Source: B73-G16 sp964611295 (GTDB lineage Bacteria; Desulfobacterota; B13-G15). Taken from it: a stretch of 47,602 nucleotides of DNA. How positions within the stretch are numbered: the stretch's first letter is position 1; every line of letters begins with the position of its first letter. Below, in pieces: positions 42,010 through 47,602 of this stretch. Made by a program: the position numbers and the translations under genes. The stretch is taken from the NCBI GenBank assembly GCA_964611295.1, contig CAZSWV010000011.1, forward strand, positions 1 through 47,602, written 5' to 3'. The notes under the pieces are model-generated. The model did no database searches. It saw nothing but the letters and a program-made list of their open reading frames with translations, and was not told where the DNA came from.

Positions 42010-42731
42010 TATATTATCCGGGATGTTTTGCCAACTATTATAATCCTGAGATAGGCAGGGCCTTTTTCTATGTGATGGAGAGAAATGGTTTTGAAGTGAT
42101 AATTTCCTCGCAACTCTGTTGTGGGATGCCGATGATGGCCAATGCTAACCTTAAAGGGGCAGAGAGGAACTTCCGTAAGATCGTGGAGGAGCTTTACAGG
42201 CTTTCTGAGGGCAAGTATCCCATCCTTACTACCTGTCCTAGTTGTAATATGATGTTAAAAAAGGAGGGCAAGGAGTTCTTCGGCGATGACAAAGCCGATT
42301 ATGTAAGCCTAAATGTCAAGGATGCTTCGGAATTCCTAGTGTATTTGGACAAAAAGGGAGAACTAGATAGGAGATTTGGGAGGTTGGAACTACGGGTCCT
42401 TTACCATAACCCATGTCACATGAAGGTCCAAGGGAAAGTGGAGGACTCCCTCTACCTTATACGCCTTATCCCTGGGGTTGAAGTGGTCGGTGCCAATTAC
42501 GCCTGTTGTGGCATGGGAGGGTCGTATGGTATGAAAGAGAAGAACTTCCAAATCTCTCGGAAGATCGCCCAACGTGTCTGGGAGTTGGTGAAAGAGAAAA
42601 GGCCTGATGTGGTGGTTACCGAGTGCGGTGGTTGCGGCCTCCAGATAAAGGCTGGGACAGGAGTTAAGGTCTTGCATCCTTTAGAACTTTTAAAACAGGC
42701 GTATGAGGCCGCTGTTTCTGAAGCGGCCTGA
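41994..42731 (+). CDS. CCG-domain (LutA/GlpC/HdrB-like) iron-sulfur oxidoreductase subunit
   Basis: A 245-residue protein with two cysteine-rich CCG domains: YYPGCFANY, LCCGMPMMANANLKGA, TTCPSCN in the first half and HNPCHMK, ACCGMGGSYGMK and ECGGCG in the second. These bind unusual (non-cubane or linked) iron-sulfur clusters in HdrB, LutA and GlpC. The ATG at 41994 has AAAGGAGAAGGG directly upstream and overlaps the LUD gene by 16 nt. It probably forms a complex with the LUD/4Fe-4S protein. Confidence 0.87.
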   Translation: MEKRVIYYPGCFANYYNPEIGRAFFYVMERNGFEVIISSQLCCGMPMMANANLKGAERNFRKIVEELYRLSEGKYPILTTCPSCNMMLKKEGKEFFGDDKADYVSLNVKDASEFLVYLDKKGELDRRFGRLELRVLYHNPCHMKVQGKVEDSLYLIRLIPGVEVVGANYACCGMGGSYGMKEKNFQISRKIAQRVWELVKEKRPDVVVTECGGCGLQIKAGTGVKVLHPLELLKQAYEAAVSEAA

Positions 42732-42754
42732 AAGCGCCAGAAAGGAGGAGGAAT

Positions 42755-43012
42755 ATGGTGGAGGAGAAGGCAACCCTGGCAGAACAACTGAGGGCAACGC
42801 GTACTTATGGTCAAGTCAGGTGTCCCAATCCGGGCTGTGTGGACGTTAGGTTAAGCCCTCCTCCCGGGGCAAAGACAGTGAAGTGCCCCAAGTGTGGGTG
42901 TGAATGGAGGGTGGTTTGGCTTAAGCCTAACTTTCCCAGGATAAGAGGCCCGGTTTGGGAGTCGATAACCCAGAAGATAGAGGAAAAAGTCAAGGAGTTG
43001 GGTCTCGAATAA
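42755..43012 (+). CDS. Small zinc-ribbon protein
   Basis: An 85-residue protein with two CxxxxC/CxxC pairs (RCPNPGCVDV and KCPKCGCEW) forming a probable zinc ribbon, and a charged helical C-terminus. AGGAGGAAT precedes the ATG. It sits 22 nt before the aldehyde:ferredoxin oxidoreductase gene in the same operon. Family not recognised; a maturation or assembly role is possible. Confidence 0.75.
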   Translation: MVEEKATLAEQLRATRTYGQVRCPNPGCVDVRLSPPPGAKTVKCPKCGCEWRVVWLKPNFPRIRGPVWESITQKIEEKVKELGLE

Positions 43013-43034
43013 TAAAAGGAGGAGGAGGAGAGCC

Positions 43035-44975
43035 ATGGCGTTGAACAGGATGGTAGCTTATATAGACCTTTCCACTGGTAAAGTGGAGAAGAAGCCCATA
43101 CCTCTAGAGGTTAGGAGGAAGTTCTTGGGGGGCAGGGGTCTTGATGCCTATTTGCTTTACAACCACTTGAAGCCTGGTGTGGACCCCTTAGGCCCCGAGA
43201 ACGTGTTAATCGTAAGCTGTGGGCTATTGTGTGGTACTCTAGCTTCGGCTACATCCCGTTATCATGTGATGGCCAAATCGCCTCTTGGGGGGTTTTTGGG
43301 TAGTTGTAACGGTGGAGGGTTCTTTGCCCCTGAAATGAGGCTTGCTGGCTTTGACCATTTGGTCATAAAAGGGAAAGCTGACAAGCCCGTTTACATCTAT
43401 CTCCATGACGGTGAGGTGGAGATAAGGGACGCGAGTCACCTTTGGGGTTTAACGGTCACCCAGGCCCAACAGGCCGTAAGGGAAGAGCTAGGAGATAACG
43501 ACGTTAAGTGTCTTACCATTGGTCCTGCGGGAGAGAAGCTTGTCAGGTTTGCGAACGTCATCTCCGGGGTCAAGAACGCAGGAGGCCGCACGGGGATGGG
43601 GGCTGTGATGGGTTCCAAGAACCTTAAGCTCATCGCGGCCAAGGGCAATATCGATATAAAGATCGCCTATCCTAGGGAGGCCCTCGAGTATAACAAGAAG
43701 TTCGTGGATATCATCACCTCTTCTAAAGTGAACCAGACCATGGGCATTTTGGGGACGGCCTTTATATGGGGTGCCACCAACTCTTGGGGTGGTGTAAGGG
43801 TTAATAACTTCCAGTACAACCAGCACCTTTACTGTGAAGACCTTGAGCCCGAAAGGTTCCATGAGATCTCCGTTCAAACCTTCGGCAAATACCACATGGC
43901 AGGTTGTTTTGCCTGTCAGGTGCATTGCCGTCCTAGGTTCAGGATACCCGAAGGGCCTTATGCAGGCATCTACAACGAGGGACCTGAGTACACCACTGTA
44001 GGTGCCTTTGGAGGCGAAGTGGGGTGTCGTAGTGCTGTAACGGTACTGGTAGGCAATTACCTTTGCAACGAATACGGAGTAGATTGGCTTGAACTCGGGA
44101 GCCTCATAGCTTGGGCTATGGAACTTTACGAGAAGGGTATCCTTACCACCAAGGAGACAGGAGGCATCGATCTGAGGTTTGGGAACGACGAGGCTGTCAT
44201 CGAGATGATCCATCATGTATGTAAGCGCGACAGCTGGCTTGGCGATGTGCTGGCTGAGGGAGGCCTCAGGGCTGCCGAGATCATCGGCAAGGACAGCTTG
44301 AAGTACATGATCCAAGTGAAGGGCATGCAGAACCTACATTCTGACGAAAGGCCAACGCCGGCCCTTGCGTTAAACATAGCTACTGCTTCAAGGGGTTCGG
44401 ACCACTTGAGGAGCCGGCCGGCCATAGACCTCTACCACCTTCCAGAGCCTGTCCTGAGGAAGATCTACTCAACACCTATACCTTACAATGGACCTTTGAG
44501 CTCCGATCACAGGGCCTATGAGGGGAAACCGTGGCAGGTTTTCTGGCACGAACAATGCTATATGGTGGTGGACTGTCTTGGTATATGTAAGTACCACACC
44601 ACCTTCCTTGGAGCGACACATCCGAACTTCGAGGAATGGCCCAAGGTCATCTATTACAACACCGGGCTTGAGTTCACCCCAGAGGAGCTCTGGGAGATAG
44701 GGTTGAGGTGCAACACCATCGAAAGGCTTATAAACCTCAGGGAGGGGATGGACATAGACGATCCTTCAAGGGGTGACATGCTTTCAGAGCGCTATTTCAC
44801 CGAACCTTGTAAGAGGGGAGCTCCGGATGTGATAGGTTCCAAGATCGACAAGGAGAAGTTCTTGAAGATGCGCGAGGAGTTTTACAAGTACCACGGTTGG
44901 GATGAGAAGGGAGTCCCCACTGAGGAGACCCTTAAAAAGCTCGGGCTTGACAAAGAGCCCTCTCACCTACTTTAA
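43035..44975 (+). CDS. Aldehyde:ferredoxin oxidoreductase, tungsten/molybdenum bis-pterin enzyme
   Basis: A 646-residue AOR-family enzyme. N-terminal FLGGRGLDAYLLYNHL and SATSRYHVMAKSPLGGFLGSCNGGGFF contact the pterins; CFACQVHC near residue 290 with a later Cys near 513 (DCLGICKY) is the CxxCxxxC...C ligand set for the [4Fe-4S] cluster; GRTGMGAVMGSKNLKLIA is also typical. It oxidises aldehydes to acids (or the reverse) with ferredoxin as partner. GGAGGAGGAG precedes the start. The four-cluster ferredoxin follows 12 nt later. Confidence 0.95.
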   Translation: MALNRMVAYIDLSTGKVEKKPIPLEVRRKFLGGRGLDAYLLYNHLKPGVDPLGPENVLIVSCGLLCGTLASATSRYHVMAKSPLGGFLGSCNGGGFFAPEMRLAGFDHLVIKGKADKPVYIYLHDGEVEIRDASHLWGLTVTQAQQAVREELGDNDVKCLTIGPAGEKLVRFANVISGVKNAGGRTGMGAVMGSKNLKLIAAKGNIDIKIAYPREALEYNKKFVDIITSSKVNQTMGILGTAFIWGATNSWGGVRVNNFQYNQHLYCEDLEPERFHEISVQTFGKYHMAGCFACQVHCRPRFRIPEGPYAGIYNEGPEYTTVGAFGGEVGCRSAVTVLVGNYLCNEYGVDWLELGSLIAWAMELYEKGILTTKETGGIDLRFGNDEAVIEMIHHVCKRDSWLGDVLAEGGLRAAEIIGKDSLKYMIQVKGMQNLHSDERPTPALALNIATASRGSDHLRSRPAIDLYHLPEPVLRKIYSTPIPYNGPLSSDHRAYEGKPWQVFWHEQCYMVVDCLGICKYHTTFLGATHPNFEEWPKVIYYNTGLEFTPEELWEIGLRCNTIERLINLREGMDIDDPSRGDMLSERYFTEPCKRGAPDVIGSKIDKEKFLKMREEFYKYHGWDEKGVPTEETLKKLGLDKEPSHLL

Positions 44976-44987
44976 AGGAGGTGGACC

Positions 44988-45491
44988 ATGGCGTATAAGG
45001 TCCTGGTTGTAGACTATCAGAAGTGCACCGGTTGCAGGAATTGCGAGCTAGTGTGTTCTGTTTTTCACGAAGGGGTAGCAAACCCTTATAAGGCAAGGAT
45101 AAAGGTGGAGAAATGGGAGTGGGAGGGGCTTTATATCCCCGTGACGTGTAGGCAATGTGTGGATGCACCGTGTATGGCCGTATGTCCGGTCAAGGCCATT
45201 AGCAGGGACGAGAGCCTTGGTAGAGTGATGGTAAATCACGACCTATGTATCGGCTGTCGATCTTGTGTTTCCGTATGTCCCTTTGGCGCGATGGGTTGGA
45301 ACCCCGATCTCAAGAAGGTTTACAAATGTGACCTCTGTGACGGCGATCCCCAATGCGTGAGATTCTGTTATGAAAAGGCCGTAGATTACGTAGACGCAGC
45401 GAGGGAACCCATATTGAGGAAACGCGAGGCAGCCGAAAGGATAGCCGAGGCCCACAAGAAGGCCATAGAGTTGACCATAGCCGAAGGATAA
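44988..45491 (+). CDS. Four-cluster ferredoxin subunit (AorA/HycB-like) partnering the aldehyde oxidoreductase
   Basis: A 167-residue protein with four [4Fe-4S] motifs: CTGCRNCELVCSVFHEG near residues 12-22, CRQCVDAPCMAVCP near 50-63, CIGCRSCVSVCPFG near 87-98, and CDLCDGDPQCVRFC near 113-126. This is the arrangement of DMSO-reductase/AorA-type electron-transfer subunits. AAAGGAGGTGG precedes the ATG. It would shuttle electrons between the AOR subunit and a partner; no FAD subunit (AorC-like) is nearby, but the LUD/CCG pair is. Confidence 0.92.
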   Translation: MAYKVLVVDYQKCTGCRNCELVCSVFHEGVANPYKARIKVEKWEWEGLYIPVTCRQCVDAPCMAVCPVKAISRDESLGRVMVNHDLCIGCRSCVSVCPFGAMGWNPDLKKVYKCDLCDGDPQCVRFCYEKAVDYVDAAREPILRKREAAERIAEAHKKAIELTIAEG

Positions 45492-45503
45492 AGGGCCATG
45501 AGA

Positions 45504-45535
45504 GGGGGGTATCTTTTAAAAGATGCCCCCCTTTT
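45504..45535 (+). terminator. Intrinsic terminator after the AOR operon
   Basis: GGGGGGTATCTTTT is directly followed by AAAAGATGCCCCCC (one G-U pair), then TTTT. A strong hairpin between the ferredoxin gene and the MoaD-like gene. Confidence 0.75.
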
Positions 45536-45564
45536 CCCTCCCTTGACAGATGGGGGTGAGGGTG

Positions 45565-45831
45565 ATGGGGGTAAAGGTTAGGTTACATCCTTTCCTTAAC
45601 GAGGGAAAAGAAGGGGTTTACGAAGTAGGGGGGTCTACGGTAGGAGAATGTCTCAACGAACTCTTGAAGGTAAGTCCAGGCTTGAAGGAGAAGCTTTTTG
45701 ACAAAACCGGTAAACTAAAAGGGTATATAGAAGTCCTTGTGAACAATAAGACCACCTTTCCTAAAGAGTTAGCCTTCCCTGTAAAAGACGGCGACGTCCT
45801 TGACGTAATAGTTTTCCTTGCTGGTGGCTGA
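45565..45831 (+). CDS. MoaD/ThiS-family sulfur carrier protein
   Basis: About 88 residues from the ATG at 45565 (GTGAGGGTG upstream); the ATG at 45550 would add five residues. A ubiquitin-like fold is indicated by VKVRLHPFLNEGKEG, NELLKVSPGLKEKLF, EVLVNNKTT and the terminal DGDVLDVIVFLAGG; the Gly-Gly end is where sulfur is carried as thiocarboxylate. It probably serves synthesis of the tungsto/molybdopterin of the upstream oxidoreductase, although a terminator separates them. It is convergent with comM. Confidence 0.85.
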   Translation: MGVKVRLHPFLNEGKEGVYEVGGSTVGECLNELLKVSPGLKEKLFDKTGKLKGYIEVLVNNKTTFPKELAFPVKDGDVLDVIVFLAGG

Positions 45832-45842
45832 AAAGTAAGCAC

Positions 45843-47381
45843 CTACGTAAAGGGAAAAGTTTGTCTGTCAAGAGACCTATAGCTTAGGGCTTCAAGGATG
45901 TGGTTTTCTTCTATTATCCCTGAACCCGCGAGGTCAGCGATAGTCCGTGCTACCTTCAGTACCCTATGGTAGGCCCTCGCGCTGAAGTTCAGCTTCTTTA
46001 GTGCTTCTTCAAGGGTTCTCTTGGCCAAAGGTGTGAGTACACAATACTTCTTGATGTGGCGTACGCCCATATGGCCGTTACAGAGGATGCCGTCGTTTTT
46101 GAACCTTTCGAGTTGTATCTTACGGGCCTCTGTGACCCTTTCCCTTATCCTTTCGGAGGGCTCAACGGTTTTGTCCTCCAGCAATTCTCCAGGGGTGAGC
46201 GGAGGCACTTCCACGTGAAGGTCGATCCTATCAAGGATCGGTCCCGATATCTTTGAACGGTAGTTCTTCACCTCGAGAAAGGAACAGCGGCATTCCTTGA
46301 AGGGATTGCCGAGGTTTCCACAAGGGCAGGGGTTCATGGCTACCACAAGGATGAAACGTGCTGGAAAGGTCACAGAAAAGGAAGCGCGCGATAGGGTTAC
46401 CTTCCCATCCTCCAAGGGACTTCTCAAGGCTTCTATTACGTTCCTTTTGAATTCGGGGAACTCATCCAAGAAAAGCACGCCATTGTGTGCCAAGCTCACC
46501 TCTCCTGGTTTTGGGATTTGGCCACCTCCTATCATCCCTGCGTCAGAAATAGAGGGGTGAGGGGAACGAAAGGGCCTTTGGGTCAAGAGGGGTTGTCCAG
46601 GGGGCAGAAGCCCTGCTACGCTCCAGATCCTCGTGACCTCCAGGGCTTCCTCTAGGTTCATGGGAGGTAAAATGGAGGGAAGCCTTCTCGCTAGCATCGT
46701 CTTACCTGTTCCTGGAGGGCCTATCATCAATACGTTGTGACCTCCTGCGGCAGCTATTTCAAGTGCCCTTTTGGCCCCTTCTTGTCCCTTTATTTCTGCC
46801 ATGTCCTCCTGGTATTCAGGGAGTTGGGAAAAGAGTTCTTCTGGATGCATGGTTATAGGTTCGCGGACGAGTTTTTTATTGAGGATCTGGACGCACTCGT
46901 TCAGGTGCCTCAAAGGGATGACCTCGATTCCTTCTACTAGGGCCCCTTCCCTGGCGTTTTCTTCAGGTAACAGAAGGCGCTTGAAGCCGGCTCCCTTTGC
47001 AGCTAAGGCGAAGGATAGGGCCCCCCTTATGCCCTTGAGGCCTCCATCCAGGGATAATTCGCCAACCAGGAGCGTTTCTTCAAGGCCTTCCTTCTGCAGG
47101 AGTCCCATTGCTGCAAGTAGGCCTATAGCAATGGGAAGGTCAAGTCCTGAACCTTCTTTCCTCAGGTCGGCTGGTGCCAGGTTGACTACGATCTTCCGAG
47201 GGGGTAGCTCATATCCTGAGTTCTTCAAAGCGGCCCTTACCCTTTCCCTGCTTTCCTTTACGGTCGTTTCCGGCAGGCCCACGAGGTTGAAAGCCGGTAG
47301 CCCTCGGCTGATGTCCACCTCTACCTCTACTACTTTGGCCTCGATCCCCATGAGGGTTGCACCGAAGGCCTTGGCCAACAT
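45843..47381 (-). CDS. comM: YifB/ComM-family Mg-chelatase-like AAA+ ATPase
   Basis: A 512-residue protein. N-terminal Lon-like domain (LVGLPETTVKESRERVRAALKNSG, NLAPADLRKEGSGLDLPIAIG), AAA+ core with Walker A GPPGTGKT and GEVSLAHNGVLFLDEFPEF, plus a PCPCG cysteine cluster, and C-terminal helices (FSARAYHRVLKVARTIADL). ComM is a hexameric helicase that extends branches during natural transformation. GGAGGGAAGGAA precedes the ATG. It is divergent from the rRNA operon. Confidence 0.96.
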   Translation of the reverse strand: MLAKAFGATLMGIEAKVVEVEVDISRGLPAFNLVGLPETTVKESRERVRAALKNSGYELPPRKIVVNLAPADLRKEGSGLDLPIAIGLLAAMGLLQKEGLEETLLVGELSLDGGLKGIRGALSFALAAKGAGFKRLLLPEENAREGALVEGIEVIPLRHLNECVQILNKKLVREPITMHPEELFSQLPEYQEDMAEIKGQEGAKRALEIAAAGGHNVLMIGPPGTGKTMLARRLPSILPPMNLEEALEVTRIWSVAGLLPPGQPLLTQRPFRSPHPSISDAGMIGGGQIPKPGEVSLAHNGVLFLDEFPEFKRNVIEALRSPLEDGKVTLSRASFSVTFPARFILVVAMNPCPCGNLGNPFKECRCSFLEVKNYRSKISGPILDRIDLHVEVPPLTPGELLEDKTVEPSERIRERVTEARKIQLERFKNDGILCNGHMGVRHIKKYCVLTPLAKRTLEEALKKLNFSARAYHRVLKVARTIADLAGSGIIEENHILEALSYRSLDRQTFPFT

Positions 47382-47431
47382 TTCCTTCCCTCCTTAGGGG
47401 CTGAACTTATTAAAACCGACCCAAGGGGTAC

Positions 47432-47459
47432 TTGACAACTTTTCTGGGGTGATTATAAT
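47432..47459 (+). promoter_or_regulatory. rRNA operon promoter
   Basis: -35 TTGACA (47432-47437), 16-nt spacer, -10 TATAAT (47454-47459): both hexamers are perfect consensus. About 80 nt upstream of the 16S 5' end. Confidence 0.9.
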
Positions 47460-47484
47460 CAATAGCGGTCGTTGGTTGATCTTC

Positions 47485-47498
47485 GATCTTTGAAAACT
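47485..47498 (+). promoter_or_regulatory. boxA-like antitermination sequence in the rRNA leader
   Basis: GATCTTTGAAAACT resembles the boxA of Gram-positive-type rRNA leaders (TTCTTTGAAAAC). Position between promoter and 16S is as expected for NusB/NusE loading. Confidence 0.6.
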
Positions 47499-47537
47499 GA
47501 ATAACGGCTCCAAAGCGGGCGGGCTGTGAGCCAGTTC

Positions 47538-47602
<65 letters not shown>

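Noticed and set aside
43488..44315. Long open frame antisense to the aldehyde oxidoreductase gene (275 codons)
   Set aside because: Shadow of a strongly supported gene; no recognisable domain, low-complexity composition.
46771..47397. Open frame antisense to comM (208 codons, plus strand)
   Set aside because: Ser/Pro/Arg-rich translation typical of an antisense shadow, and comM is certain.

Overview
The window reads as a chromosomal segment of an anaerobic, amino-acid- or organic-acid-fermenting bacterium, probably a thermophile or moderate thermophile with two membranes. The evidence is oxygen-sensitive enzymes (aldehyde:ferredoxin oxidoreductase, indolepyruvate-type ferredoxin oxidoreductase, many [4Fe-4S] proteins), two complete TRAP transporters, a TonB-like protein, frequent AGG/ATA codons and the first 65 nt of a 16S rRNA gene at the right edge. 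This gene mix is typical of Synergistota-like organisms, but that placement is an inference; the 16S fragment is too short to decide.

Layout. (1) 1-13,314: two convergent catabolic operons. The plus-strand operon (hydantoinase-B C-terminus, PaaK-like CoA ligase, three-subunit molybdenum hydroxylase, MeaB-like GTPase) enters from the left. The minus-strand operon starts at a good sigma70-type promoter at 13,286-13,314 carrying a TTGTATACAA palindrome. It encodes a DctPQM TRAP importer, a second molybdenum hydroxylase whose FAD subunit has a 4-hydroxybenzoyl-CoA-reductase-type four-Cys insert, and a VOC/methylmalonyl-CoA-epimerase-like protein. The operons overlap tail to tail. (2) 13.4-19.4 kb: ABC-2 exporter, TonB-like protein behind a promoter plus terminator-like hairpin, tRNA-Gln and tRNA-Glu, an AddB/RecB-type nuclease, and a DenV-like pyrimidine-dimer glycosylase. 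(3) 19.5-29.9 kb: an eight-gene operon in which most genes overlap by 1-4 nt: LarA-family protein, secreted terpene-cyclase-repeat protein, a giant IorA with a GltD/NfnB-like flavoprotein inserted into it, IorB, DctPQM TRAP importer, second LarA-family protein. It looks like a dedicated uptake/isomerisation/oxidation pathway for a 2-hydroxy or 2-oxo acid and is the strongest candidate for an undescribed system. (4) 29.9-39.5 kb: metK-ahcY (S-adenosylmethionine cycle), convergent with radA and an ABC-class ATPase; then MscS channel, OFA-type MFS transporter, tautomerase, a hypothetical protein and a CsgG-like lipoprotein. (5) 39.5-45.8 kb: an IclR regulator, a tiny membrane protein, and an operon of LUD/4Fe-4S protein, CCG-domain protein, zinc ribbon, aldehyde:ferredoxin oxidoreductase, four-cluster ferredoxin, terminator and MoaD-like protein. 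Operator-like GTTCR-N6-YGAAC repeats occur at both flanking promoters. (6) 45.8-47.6 kb: ComM/YifB ATPase and the start of an rRNA operon with a near-consensus promoter and boxA-like sequence.

No stretch longer than 300 bases lacks a gene. The largest gaps are 13,255-13,430 (promoter plus an inverted repeat), 39,452-39,634 (promoter and operator-like repeats), 19,378-19,496 (nothing convincing beyond a weak -35-like TTGACG near 19,436) and 47,382-47,537 (rRNA promoter and leader). I saw no CRISPR array, insertion sequence, integrase or phage gene.
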